64,000 nucleotides of DNA from an uncultured Spartobacteria bacterium (lineage in GTDB: Bacteria > Verrucomicrobiota > Verrucomicrobiia > Chthoniobacterales > JAATET01), in the NCBI GenBank assembly GCA_938011325.1, contig CALLUD010000026.1, positions 35,507-99,506 of the forward strand. The letters run 5' to 3'. Position 1 is the stretch's first letter. Each line of letters begins with the position of its first letter. Positions 1 through 8,140 of this stretch are shown here, one piece after another. The translations under genes and the position numbers were made by a program. The notes under the pieces are model-generated. The model had not been told where the DNA came from, did no database searches, and saw only the letters and a list, made by a program, of their open reading frames with translations.

Positions 1-348
1 ACACGGCTCGGTTACACGATTTGCTCCGGCGGCACCGACAATCACGTGATGCTCGTTGATTTGCGCCCGCGCGGGATTACCGGTGTCGAGGCACAGACCA
101 CGCTCGACCAGGCGGCAATCACGGTAAACAAGAACGCGATCCCGTTCGATACCGAGCCGATCAGCAAGACGGGCGGCATTCGCATTGGCACGCCGGCCAT
201 GACGACCCGCGGCATGAAGGAGGAGGAGATGATGGAAATCGCCGACCTCATTCACGCGGCGCTCGAGGCGCGCGGCAATGGGACCGCGCTCGCGGAAATC
301 CGTCGCCGGGTCACCGCCTTCACCGCGCGGTTCCCCCTGCCCTCGTAG
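1..348 (+). CDS. glyA: serine hydroxymethyltransferase, C-terminal fragment
   Basis: This is the last 115 codons of a PLP enzyme that interconverts serine and glycine with tetrahydrofolate; the 5' part lies outside the window. The reading frame is open from base 1. It carries conserved GlyA C-terminal blocks: SGGTDNHVMLVDLRPRG, ITVNKNAIPFD and GIRIGTPAMTTRGMKE, the last being the folate/serine-site region near the C-terminus. The PLP-lysine motif would lie upstream and cannot be seen. The gene ends at TAG 346-348, four bases before the stop of the convergent metallopeptidase gene, so the two mRNAs end against each other. Identification is firm from these motifs. Confidence 0.95.
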   Translation, partial: TRLGYTICSGGTDNHVMLVDLRPRGITGVEAQTTLDQAAITVNKNAIPFDTEPISKTGGIRIGTPAMTTRGMKEEEMMEIADLIHAALEARGNGTALAEIRRRVTAFTARFPLPS

Positions 349-351
349 CCG

Positions 352-729
352 TTATTCCAGACCGAGGCGGGCGACGCCCTCCTCGTCGAGGCCCAGGTAG
401 TGTCCGATCTCGTGGAGGAGCGTGACCCGCACCTCTTCGCGGAAGCGATCTTCGCGTTTCGACGCAAAGTCCCAGAGGTTCCGCACCCACAGCCGGATTC
501 GCGGCGGGGTCGGGTATTCCGAATAGGAATGCTCCGCCCCCTCGAAAATGCCGAGCCAGTCGCGGCCGATGCCATTCAGCCAATCCTCGTGCGTAGGCTC
601 GAGTTCGACAAACACCGACACCCGCGAAACCGGCTCGCCAATCTCCGCCGGCAGCTCGTCCAGCGTGTCGGCGACGACCTCCCGCGCCATCTCGATCAAT
701 CGCTCGTCCAAATTGTCCTTTCGTATCAT
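352..729 (-). CDS. metallopeptidase family protein (zinicin-like)
   Basis: A 125-aa protein with the zinc-protease signature HEIGHYLGLDEE near its C-terminus. The two His and the Glu would bind zinc and activate water, and the following Asp/Glu fits the small minimal-zinicin family (formerly DUF1025). The true substrate of this family is not established. I chose the ATG at 727-729 because a GAGG-like ribosome site lies about 8 bases upstream on the minus strand; an in-frame ATG 39 bases further upstream would run into the start of lepB. No signal peptide or membrane segment is seen, so it is probably cytoplasmic. It is divergent from lepB with only 28 bases between the starts. Confidence 0.8.
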   Translation of the reverse strand: MIRKDNLDERLIEMAREVVADTLDELPAEIGEPVSRVSVFVELEPTHEDWLNGIGRDWLGIFEGAEHSYSEYPTPPRIRLWVRNLWDFASKREDRFREEVRVTLLHEIGHYLGLDEEGVARLGLE

Positions 730-757
730 TCGGCCCTCGGCTAATGGTGCGCACTCC

Positions 758-1873
758 ATGTTCTTCACGCCGCGTTATGTCAAGGAAGCCCGCCACTATT
801 GCGAGGCGGCCCGTCGCGTCGTTCGGTATCGATTCGACCTTCTCACAAAGGAGGAAGTCGAAAAGATCGAACACCACGTCGCTCTCGTCGAGCGCGCGGC
901 GAGGCAACGGGATCGGCAGGCGGTTTCCGCACGCATCAAGGAACTCGAGGATGTGGTCGGCAAAATCGCGCCGCCGAGATCCCATGCCGGCATCCGTGAA
1001 AACGTGGAGGTGCTGCTCGTCGCGATCGTGATCGCCGCCGGAGTGCGCGCGTATCTCGTCGAGCCTTTCAAGATCCCCACCGGCTCCATGCAGCCGACGC
1101 TTTACGGGCTCACCGGCAAGGTTCTGCGCCAGGACCAGCCGCTGCCCAATCCGTTGGCTCGCGCGTTCGACTTCGTTGTCCGCGGACGCACGTTCCTCAA
1201 CGTCGTGGCCAAGGAGGACGACCAGGTCGTCGCGATGGAGGAACGCTCGGTCCTCAATTACTTCACGTTTACCGACATCCACGGCCTCCGCAGCAAATAC
1301 ACCGTGTTTGCGCCCATGGCGATCGTCGAGCGGACCTTCGGCATCAGGCCGGGCGTCAGGCTCAAAAAAGGAAAGCCGATCGTGCGGGGCTACGTGGACA
1401 ACGGGGATTTCGTTCTCGTCAACAAGCTGGCCTACAACTTCGCGTTCCCCCATCGCGGCGATGTCTTCGTTTTCAAGACAACCGGCATTCACGGCATCGA
1501 GAGTGCGCCGGGCTTTCCGAGAAACATGGGCTCGCAGCACTACATCAAGCGGCTTGCCGGCCTGCCGGGTGATGAGTTGCGCATCGATCCGCCGAATCTC
1601 TACGTGAACGGCAAGCTGGCCGAGGAAAAGGTTTTCCAACGCGTGATGGCCTCGAAGGACGGCTACAGCGGTTATTCAAATGGCCAGGGGGCTTATCTGG
1701 ACGAACCTTCCATCACGTTTACGGTTCCTCCCGACTGCTTCTTTGCGCTGGGTGACAACAGCAGCAACTCCGCCGACAGCCGCTATTGGGGCATCGTTCC
1801 GGAGCGCAACGTCACCGGCAAGGCGTTTGTCGTGTTCTGGCCGTTCACGAAGCGCTGGGGCTTCATCGAGTAG
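758..1873 (+). CDS. lepB: signal peptidase I
   Basis: Membrane-bound Ser/Lys protease that cleaves signal peptides from exported proteins. The protein is 371 aa with a cytoplasmic N-terminal segment, one membrane helix at about residues 84-100, then the nucleophile block IPTGSMQPTL with Ser110. The general-base block HYIKRLAGLPGDELRI has Lys264, and box E is FALGDNSSNSADSR. The family is usually 200-320 aa; here about 100 extra residues lie between the Ser and Lys boxes, as in some long Gram-negative versions. The start at 758 is preferred because the residues after it form a sensible soluble N-terminus, although no strong ribosome site is visible. It precedes the ammonium-transporter fusion by 42 bases and may be co-transcribed with it. 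Confidence 0.93.
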   Translation: MFFTPRYVKEARHYCEAARRVVRYRFDLLTKEEVEKIEHHVALVERAARQRDRQAVSARIKELEDVVGKIAPPRSHAGIRENVEVLLVAIVIAAGVRAYLVEPFKIPTGSMQPTLYGLTGKVLRQDQPLPNPLARAFDFVVRGRTFLNVVAKEDDQVVAMEERSVLNYFTFTDIHGLRSKYTVFAPMAIVERTFGIRPGVRLKKGKPIVRGYVDNGDFVLVNKLAYNFAFPHRGDVFVFKTTGIHGIESAPGFPRNMGSQHYIKRLAGLPGDELRIDPPNLYVNGKLAEEKVFQRVMASKDGYSGYSNGQGAYLDEPSITFTVPPDCFFALGDNSSNSADSRYWGIVPERNVTGKAFVVFWPFTKRWGFIE

Positions 1874-1915
1874 CTCGCAACAGCGGACACCGAACGGTAT
1901 TTTGCCCCCCAAACA

Positions 1916-4600
1916 ATGACGGACTCCGTCAATTTTCTTTGGGTGCTCGCCAGCGCGGCGCTGGTCATGTGCATGCAGATCGGCTTCTGCATGCTCGAGG
2001 CCGGTCTCGTTCGATCGAAGAACTCGATCAACGTCGCGATCAAGAATCTGTGCGACTTCTGCGTCGCGGCGATTCTGTTTTGGGTGTCCGGATTCGCGCT
2101 GATGTTCGGGAACTCCCCGACGGGCTGGGTCGGCATCTCGGATTTTTTCCTGGAATCCGTCACAGCCCCCAGTGCTCTCGTCTTTTTCATCTTTCAGCTC
2201 ATGTTCTGCGCCACGTCGGCGACGATCGTCTCCGGTGCCGTGGCCGAGCGCATGAGCTTCGCCTCGTATCTCATTGTTACGGCGGTCGTGTCGGGTCTTC
2301 TTTACCCGATCGCCGGAGGATGGGCGTGGAACCAGAACGGCTGGCTTCACCAGCTCGGCTTTCGGGATTTTGCGGGCTCGACGGTCGTTCACGGCGTGGG
2401 CGGATGGGTCGCGCTCGCATCGGTGATCATTCTGGGACCGCGCATCGGGCGGTTTGACATCAAGCACTCGCTCGCGAGTTCACACAGCCTCGTAATCTCC
2501 ACGATCGGCGTGCTCGTGCTCTTCGTGAGCTGGTTTGGATTCAACGGCGGAAGCACGTTCGCGTTGACCGACGCCGTTCCCGGCATCCTGCTCAACACGG
2601 TGCTCGGTGGCGCGGCGGGGTTTATCGGTGCGTTGGTGTCGGTCTGGCCTCACAAGAAACTTCCCGAGCTTCCCCCGGCGCTGAACGGCTGCGTAGGCGG
2701 TCTGGTGGCGATCACCGCCGGCTGCCAGGCCATGTCACCCGCATCCGCGCTGCTGGTGGGATTCATCGGCGGCGTGCTGTCCTATCTCACAGTGCTCGCG
2801 CTCGAAGCACTGCGCATCGACGATGTGGTCGGAGCTTCCGCCGCCCACGGCGTGCCCGGCGTCTGGGGCACGCTGGCAGTCGCCATCTTTGGCAATCTCG
2901 AGGTGCTCGATACGGGACTCGGACGCTGGGAGCAGCTCGGCATTCAACTTCTTGGCGTGAGCGTGTTTTTCGCCTGGGCATTCGGCGTGGGCTGGGCGGT
3001 GCTTTTTGCGATCAACAAACTCCATCCCCTGCGGGTGGACGCGGATCTAGAGCTCGTCGGATTGAATGTCTCCGAGCATGGCGCCAGCACCGAGATCATC
3101 GACCTGCTCAACGAAATGGCGCACCACAGCTACAAGGGCGAATTCACCGAGCGGGTGTCGTTCGAGCCGTTCACGGAGGTGGGCCAGATCGCAACGCAAT
3201 ACAACCGGGTGATCGACAAGGTTGTCGCGGAGATGGAAATGCGGGAATCGATCGCCCGTCATTTGCAGCGGGCCCGCGACGAATCGGAAAACGCGAATCG
3301 AAAAATCTTCAGCAGCCTGCAATACGCCCGTCGCATCCAGCACGCGATCCTCCCCTCGCCGCGGCAGTTGCAGGAAACCCTCGGCGACCATTTCGTCCTC
3401 TACGAACCGCGCGACATTGTCTCCGGCGACTTCTACTGGTGCGCGACGGTCGGCACGAAGCGGATCTGCGCGGTGGTCGATTGCACGGGCCACGGCGTGC
3501 CGGGAGCGTTCATGTCGATGATCGGCTACCTGCTGCTCGAACACACGATCGTCGAGGAGCAAATGCTCGAGCCGGCGGAGATTTTGTCGGCGATTCATCA
3601 GCGCGTCCGCCAGGCACTCGGGCAGAACTCCGACGAGGGAGCCGGAAACCGCGATGGCATGGAGATCGCGCTCATCCGGATCGATTGCGACGAGGTGATC
3701 TTCGCCGGGGCAAACCGCCCCCTTTGGTGGTTCATCCCGACCACGGGCGAGCCGGAGTTTGGCGAGATCGGAGGGGATCACCACGGGATTGGCGGCGGAG
3801 CGCTCGAGCCGGAAATGATCGAGTTCACCCAGCACCGGATCCCCCGTCATCCCCAGCTGGCGCTCTATCTGCAAACCGACGGCCTCCTCCAGCAGCCGAA
3901 CCACTTGCGCGCGATCTACGATCGCCGCCGCCTTCGCGAGTTGCTCAGCTCGCTGCAGACCACCCCGATTTCCCAGCAGGCGCGGCACGTCTCGGCATCG
4001 CTGCAGAATTTTCGCGGCGGCGCGAAGCAGCGGGATGATATCACGCTCATCGGACTACAGCCGTTCTCGCTCCCCGAGCCGGAGGTTCCGCCATCCGCGG
4101 TCAATGGGACGGAATACGGCGACGAGCTCTTCCGGCTCGAAGGGCCAATGACCTCCCGGGCGATCGCCGACGCGGGAAGAATCCTCCGCGAGCGAAGCAA
4201 CCTCACCATGCAGTCCCGGCTCGCGTTGTTCGGCCTGTTCGTGGAAATGGCGCAAAACATTGCCCGGCATTCCGCGGAACGTGCCGATGGGGTCGGAGTT
4301 GGCACGATTTTCGCGAGGATCGAGGAAAACTACATCGCAATCGGGGCCTCAAACCTCGTGAACGCCGCCCGGGCGGAAGCTCTGCGCGCCGAGTTCGACC
4401 GCCTGCGGGCGCTCGATCCGGCCCAACTTCGCGCCCTCTACATGGAGCGCCTCCATCAGGGAACCTCCGAGGCGGGCAGTTCCGGGCTTGGCCTCATTGA
4501 TCTCTCGCGTAAGTCGAAAATCTTCCCCGAGATTTCTCTGAAGGAGCGCGGACCCGATAAATTCTTATTTTCAATGACCGTGCGGGTGCCCCACAATTAA
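1916..4600 (+). CDS. ammonium transporter - PP2C phosphatase - SiaB-like kinase fusion
   Basis: An 894-aa multidomain sensor. Residues 1-375 are a complete Amt/MEP/Rh channel: twin-histidine candidates His159 (VVHGVGG) and His311 (SAAHGVPG), a pore Phe near 97, and WFGFN at 206-210. Residues about 380-440 form the Amt C-terminal tail (GLNVSEHG) and a HAMP-like linker (EPFTEVGQIATQYN), followed by a short coiled coil. Residues about 465-715 are a SpoIIE/PP2C phosphatase: SGDFYW with Asp505, VVDCTGHGVPGA with Asp522, LQTDG with Asp655 and RDDITL with Asp707/708. Residues about 735-894 resemble the SiaB/DUF6272 kinase: EMAQNIARHS is an N-box and GSSGLGLIDLSRKS a glycine-rich lid. The next gene encodes a SiaC-like protein, the expected substrate. 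I infer that ammonium at the channel tunes phosphatase against kinase activity. All domains look intact; transport competence is unknown. Confidence 0.88.
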   Translation: MTDSVNFLWVLASAALVMCMQIGFCMLEAGLVRSKNSINVAIKNLCDFCVAAILFWVSGFALMFGNSPTGWVGISDFFLESVTAPSALVFFIFQLMFCATSATIVSGAVAERMSFASYLIVTAVVSGLLYPIAGGWAWNQNGWLHQLGFRDFAGSTVVHGVGGWVALASVIILGPRIGRFDIKHSLASSHSLVISTIGVLVLFVSWFGFNGGSTFALTDAVPGILLNTVLGGAAGFIGALVSVWPHKKLPELPPALNGCVGGLVAITAGCQAMSPASALLVGFIGGVLSYLTVLALEALRIDDVVGASAAHGVPGVWGTLAVAIFGNLEVLDTGLGRWEQLGIQLLGVSVFFAWAFGVGWAVLFAINKLHPLRVDADLELVGLNVSEHGASTEIIDLLNEMAHHSYKGEFTERVSFEPFTEVGQIATQYNRVIDKVVAEMEMRESIARHLQRARDESENANRKIFSSLQYARRIQHAILPSPRQLQETLGDHFVLYEPRDIVSGDFYWCATVGTKRICAVVDCTGHGVPGAFMSMIGYLLLEHTIVEEQMLEPAEILSAIHQRVRQALGQNSDEGAGNRDGMEIALIRIDCDEVIFAGANRPLWWFIPTTGEPEFGEIGGDHHGIGGGALEPEMIEFTQHRIPRHPQLALYLQTDGLLQQPNHLRAIYDRRRLRELLSSLQTTPISQQARHVSASLQNFRGGAKQRDDITLIGLQPFSLPEPEVPPSAVNGTEYGDELFRLEGPMTSRAIADAGRILRERSNLTMQSRLALFGLFVEMAQNIARHSAERADGVGVGTIFARIEENYIAIGASNLVNAARAEALRAEFDRLRALDPAQLRALYMERLHQGTSEAGSSGLGLIDLSRKSKIFPEISLKERGPDKFLFSMTVRVPHN

Positions 4601-4604
4601 CGGG

Positions 4605-4988
4605 ATGTCGATGGAGTGGCTAATTCCAGCCAGCGAAAGCACGCCTCAGGTGCATTATGCACCGGAAACGGGGACTCTCTCGCTCGAAGGCGAGTCCTAT
4701 CCGGAGGACGTCGCGGAGTTTTTTGGGCAGGTAAAACGCTGGATCGACGGGAATTTCCAGCCCGGCGGTGATTATCGGGTGAGTCTGAAGCTTTGGTATC
4801 TCAATACGGGGTCGACGAAGTCGCTCCTCGACATCCTTCGCCTTCTCGCCGCGAAAGTGGACGCCGGTGCGCGGGTGACCGTCGAGTGGCATTACATCGC
4901 CGATCTCGAGCTCATGCGCGAAGCGGGTGAGGAACTCCTCGAAGGGTGCCGGGTTCCGTGGAAGATCGTGCCCGTCGAACCCGAGTGA
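4605..4988 (+). CDS. siaC: SiaC-like phosphoprotein (DUF1987)
   Basis: A 127-aa cytoplasmic protein of the SiaC/DUF1987 family. In Pseudomonas aeruginosa, SiaC is phosphorylated on Thr68 by SiaB, dephosphorylated by SiaA, and in its unphosphorylated form activates the diguanylate cyclase SiaD. Here the block LWYLNTGSTKSLLDIL places a threonine at exactly residue 68 (LNT-GS). The gene starts five bases after the stop of the Amt-phosphatase-kinase fusion. Its stop codon overlaps the next gene's start (TGATG), which makes a three-gene unit likely. No GGDEF gene follows; the neighbour is a histidine kinase, so the output here may differ from Pseudomonas. The family call rests on the phosphosite motif plus context. 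Confidence 0.85.
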   Translation: MSMEWLIPASESTPQVHYAPETGTLSLEGESYPEDVAEFFGQVKRWIDGNFQPGGDYRVSLKLWYLNTGSTKSLLDILRLLAAKVDAGARVTVEWHYIADLELMREAGEELLEGCRVPWKIVPVEPE

Positions 4989-5980
4989 TGCGCGCCACGA
5001 TGTCTCCCCCTGCCCAACTATTTGCGGAGGAAAAGCACCTGCTTTCCGTGCTGGAGAGCGTGGAGACCGAGGGCGGCTCGGCGCGGGTAAAAACGGAGCA
5101 ACTGGAGACCCTGCGGAGGAATCACGAGCTGGTATTGCAGACGCTGGCGCGGGTCACACGGGTCAGCGACATCACGCAGCGCCAGTTGATCAACGAGCGC
5201 GGCAAAATGCGCTCCGAGCTTGCCGCGATGCTCGAGGAGGTCTCGCGACTCCATGCGCGAGCCGCCGAGCAGGATGACGTGCTCGCGCTCGCCGCGCACG
5301 ATTTGCGCAGTCCCGTGGCGACGATCGACGGCCTGGCCGAGGCCATCGAGGCGTTGCTGCCGGTGGACAGTGATCCGGAGATTCGCGAAATGCTCAGCGA
5401 GATCCGGAATATCGCCGACACCTCCAGCGCACTGATTGCGAGTTTGATGGAGGCCTATCGCGCCGCGAACGGGCACCTCGGCGGATCACCGTCCGTCACC
5501 GACGTCGATGCCCTGCGAGCCGTGATCGACTCGAGCTGGCATGCGGCGGCGGAATTGAAAGGAATTTCGCTTTTCCACAGTGGATCCGCCACCAGCGAGC
5601 CCTTCCTCCTCGACGTGCATCTCTTCCGCCGCATTGTCGGCAACCTCGTCTCGAATGCGGTGAAATACTCACCGAGCGGCAGGGCGGTTGAAATTCACCT
5701 CGAATACACCGACGGGCGGTTGATCCTGGAGGTCCGCGACGAGGGCATCGGAATCTCCGAGAGCGACCAGAAGCGTTTATTTCAGCGCTTCAGCGGAATC
5801 ACGAACCGTCCGACCGCAAACGAGCCTTCCGAAGGTGTCGGCCTCGCCCTTGTGCAACGACTTCTCGAGACGATGGGCGGGACCATTTCCTATCGCCGTC
5901 GTGAGCCGGTGGGGTCCATTTTCCGCGTGGAAATTCCCTGCGCTCCCGCGGAACTGCCGGAGGAAGCGGCAAACGCCTAA
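4988..5980 (+). CDS. soluble sensor histidine kinase
   Basis: A 330-aa histidine kinase without membrane segments or a recognisable sensor domain. Residues about 10-95 are charged and helical, probably coiled coil. The H-box LAAHDLRSPVATIDG has phospho-acceptor His104. The ATPase domain shows the N-box LVSNAVKYS, G1 box VRDEGIGISES and G2 box SEGVGLALVQRL. The start is ATG 4988, overlapping the siaC stop as TGATG, so translation is probably coupled; an internal ATG at 5000 is an alternative. No response regulator lies nearby. Its position after siaC suggests that it receives or delivers the signal of the Amt-SiaAB-like fusion, but that is inference. Confidence 0.85.
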   Translation: MRATMSPPAQLFAEEKHLLSVLESVETEGGSARVKTEQLETLRRNHELVLQTLARVTRVSDITQRQLINERGKMRSELAAMLEEVSRLHARAAEQDDVLALAAHDLRSPVATIDGLAEAIEALLPVDSDPEIREMLSEIRNIADTSSALIASLMEAYRAANGHLGGSPSVTDVDALRAVIDSSWHAAAELKGISLFHSGSATSEPFLLDVHLFRRIVGNLVSNAVKYSPSGRAVEIHLEYTDGRLILEVRDEGIGISESDQKRLFQRFSGITNRPTANEPSEGVGLALVQRLLETMGGTISYRRREPVGSIFRVEIPCAPAELPEEAANA

Positions 5981-6231
5981 TGCGGCTGCGGCGGGTGCTC
6001 CGCGCAATGAATTTCGAAAACGTCGACCGAGTCGTCGGTCGCGAACGCGTAGTTCTCCTGCCCGCGCTCGAATTTGATAAACGAGCCGTTCTCGCCGGGT
6101 GACTCCGCCAGATCGCGCAGGAGTTCCGCGAGATGACGCAGGCCCTCGGGGCTGCCGGTGATGTAAACGGCCTGTTTTCCGGAGTGGGTCGATCCGGAAA
6201 GAATGCGCACGGTTTGGGTCGTTCCAGTCAT
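5977..6231 (-). CDS. small hypothetical protein
   Basis: An 84-aa acidic protein with no signal peptide or membrane helix. The stretch SPEGLRHLAELLRDLAES looks like the helix of small Imm32-type alpha/beta proteins, but the resemblance is too weak to assign a function. It ends in His-rich sequence (AEHPPQPH) and its last codons overlap the convergent histidine-kinase stop by four bases. It lies 48 bases downstream of the HTH regulator gene on the same strand and probably forms a two-gene unit with it. The lack of clear homology is the main uncertainty; the frame has normal codon choice and a clean ATG. Confidence 0.5.
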   Translation of the reverse strand: MTGTTQTVRILSGSTHSGKQAVYITGSPEGLRHLAELLRDLAESPGENGSFIKFERGQENYAFATDDSVDVFEIHCAEHPPQPH

Positions 6232-6279
6232 ATCAGGGGTTCGTCTGTGGTTTGGGTCATGGTTCCCCCGCCGCCGCTT

Positions 6280-6909
6280 TCAGGTCACGATCTCGAAGAT
6301 ACACTCGTAGAGCCCCGCTGTCACCGTCGCCTGCCGCCGCACCCTGCCGCCAACGACCTTTTCGATCATCTCGCGCTCCATGTTTTCCGCTTCGGGAAAG
6401 GCCTCGAAGAGTTCGAGAATCGGACTGTGCCGCTCGATGATTCGCAACGGCGGTCCCTCCTCCACGGTGGAGAGGCATCCCTCGCGATCCCGGTGGCGGG
6501 CCAGCCATTTCGCACGCTCGACCGGCGTGTCTCCTCTCACCCGTCTCAGGTAGCCGTCGGTGCGGTTGCGAAAATGAATGAAGAGCAATTTTCCCGGCGT
6601 CGTGGGACCGAAAAGCGAGCGCGAGGCCTTGAGCACGTCGAGGAGCATTTCGTTCGACTGCACGGGAAACAGCTCGTGCGCCTTTCTGCTGAGTCGGTAG
6701 ATGATTTCCGGGCGACCGACCGGCTTCGGATTTCTCCACGTCACGAGATACCCGGCCCGCTCGAGTTCGATGCAGTGCTGCTTCACGCCCATGTAGCTCA
6801 TCCCGAGCCGGCGTGAGAGTTCCTTCACCGGCAGTCCACCGGAACGTTTGAGTTCATGAACCACGGCGAGCCGCTGGGAGCGGCCGATTTCGAGGAGAAG
6901 TCGATTCAC
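6280..6909 (-). CDS. winged-helix transcriptional regulator (SufR/ArsR-like)
   Basis: A 209-aa DNA-binding protein. The N-terminal helix-turn-helix reads LPVKELSRRLGMSYMGVKQHC, followed by a wing (VGRPEIIYRLSRKAHELFP) typical of the COG2345/SufR-type predicted regulators. In SufR the C-terminal domain binds an iron-sulfur cluster through cysteines. Here the equivalent segment reads IIERHSPILELFE, with Ser where the family often has Cys, so cluster binding is doubtful. It probably governs itself and the small downstream gene at 5977-6231; no operator could be recognised. Functional targets are unknown. Confidence 0.7.
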   Translation of the reverse strand: MNRLLLEIGRSQRLAVVHELKRSGGLPVKELSRRLGMSYMGVKQHCIELERAGYLVTWRNPKPVGRPEIIYRLSRKAHELFPVQSNEMLLDVLKASRSLFGPTTPGKLLFIHFRNRTDGYLRRVRGDTPVERAKWLARHRDREGCLSTVEEGPPLRIIERHSPILELFEAFPEAENMEREMIEKVVGGRVRRQATVTAGLYECIFEIVT

Positions 6910-6995
6910 GGGACAACACCTGCTTAGCCGTTGTCGGCGAGGTTTGCGAGCACATGAATCGCCCTTGCGATCAAATTCGGCCGCGAAATCAGGAA

Positions 6996-8042
6996 TCAGG
7001 CGGAGCGGCGGAGCACAGCGACCACTTCCACCTCGGCGGTTTGCGGGAACATGTCGAGCGGGGTCACGGCGGCAAGATCAAACCCGAGCAGCTTGATGTC
7101 GCGCGCGAGGGTTGCCGGATTGCACGATACGTAAACGATGTTCGCAACTTCCGAAGTTCGCAAGATGTCGATCACCCGCGCATCAACGCCTTGCGCAGGC
7201 GGGTCGAGAATCACGGTCCCCTTCCCGCTCAAGCTCTCGAGCACGGCGGCGAGTTGCTCGGTGACATCGCCTTCGACGAACGCCACGTTCTCCGGCGCCA
7301 ATCTGCGCGCCTGCTCGATGCTTCGCGGGTTCCACTCGATGCCGATGACGCGTCGGAATTTCCCGGCAAGATGTCGCGCAAAGAACCCATCGCCGCAAAA
7401 TGCGTCCACGAGAATCTCCCCTCCTTCGCACGCCTCCTCGACGACCTCGAGCAACTGTTTAGCGACGGCGTCATTGGTCTGATGAAAGCCCTGGCGCTCC
7501 CGATGCTCCCGCAGCGTTCGTGCCCCTTCGCGAAACGGCTCACGGCGCAACCCGGCCAGGAGCGCGTTGACCGCATCCGAAGCGAGCAAACAGGCCTCGA
7601 TGTCAACGAGTCCCCGGCCATCGCGGCGGTGAAACCCGATCCGGCCCGCGCGGCGGTGCACGGTGATTCGATTTCGATAGCCATACGGCAGGGGCGATGG
7701 AATGGCCTCGCGAACCAACGGATTCTTCACCCCTCCCAGACGCTGCAGGACCTGCGCGACCTGGTTCTTCTTGAGCCCGACCTGAGTCTCGTAACTGACG
7801 TGCTGATAAACACACCCACCGCACACGCCGTAGTAGGGACATGGCGGCTTCACACGATGGGGCGACGCCTCCAACACGCGCACGAGCGTCGCTTCGACAA
7901 ACCGCTTTGTCTGTCGAACAATCTGCACTTCGACCCTCTCGCCCGGCAGTGCATCCGGCACAAAGCAAACCCGGCCGTCGTCCAGCCGGCCTACCGCCTT
8001 GCCTCCAAAGGCAACGTCCGTGATCTCCAAAAAAGTGCGCAC
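6996..8042 (-). CDS. rlmD: 23S rRNA (uracil-C5)-methyltransferase, RlmD family
   Basis: SAM-dependent enzyme that makes 5-methyluridine in 23S rRNA. An N-terminal TRAM domain (EITDVAFGGKAVGRL) is followed by iron-sulfur ligands C68-x5-C74-x2-C77 and a likely fourth Cys151. The SAM motif is LVDAFCGDGFFA, the substrate motif DPPAQGV, the catalytic Cys307 lies in YVSCNPATLARD and the general base Glu338 in AEVEVV. I use the GTG at 8042: the frame is open further upstream, but a rho-independent terminator of the hsp20 operon occupies 8090-8123 and would lie inside a longer reading. With this start it is 348 aa, short for RlmD, so RlmC/RlmCD or a TrmA relative is possible. Confidence 0.82.
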   Translation of the reverse strand: MRTFLEITDVAFGGKAVGRLDDGRVCFVPDALPGERVEVQIVRQTKRFVEATLVRVLEASPHRVKPPCPYYGVCGGCVYQHVSYETQVGLKKNQVAQVLQRLGGVKNPLVREAIPSPLPYGYRNRITVHRRAGRIGFHRRDGRGLVDIEACLLASDAVNALLAGLRREPFREGARTLREHRERQGFHQTNDAVAKQLLEVVEEACEGGEILVDAFCGDGFFARHLAGKFRRVIGIEWNPRSIEQARRLAPENVAFVEGDVTEQLAAVLESLSGKGTVILDPPAQGVDARVIDILRTSEVANIVYVSCNPATLARDIKLLGFDLAAVTPLDMFPQTAEVEVVAVLRRSA

Positions 8043-8089
8043 CCCGCGACCGTAGCGACCGCCACGGTTCAACGCCACCTCCGGATATG

Positions 8090-8123
8090 AAAAACCCGCG
8101 AGGTTTCGTGGGAACCCCGCGGG
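8090..8123 (-). terminator. rho-independent terminator of the hsp20 pair
   Basis: Reading the minus strand, an 11-bp GC-rich stem (arms 8113-8123 and 8095-8105, one G-U pair, 7-base loop) is followed directly by TTTTT (8094-8090). It lies 18 bases beyond the stop of the second hsp20 gene, the expected place for an intrinsic terminator. Confidence 0.85.
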
Positions 8124-8140
8124 CATCGGTGCGTCGCCGT

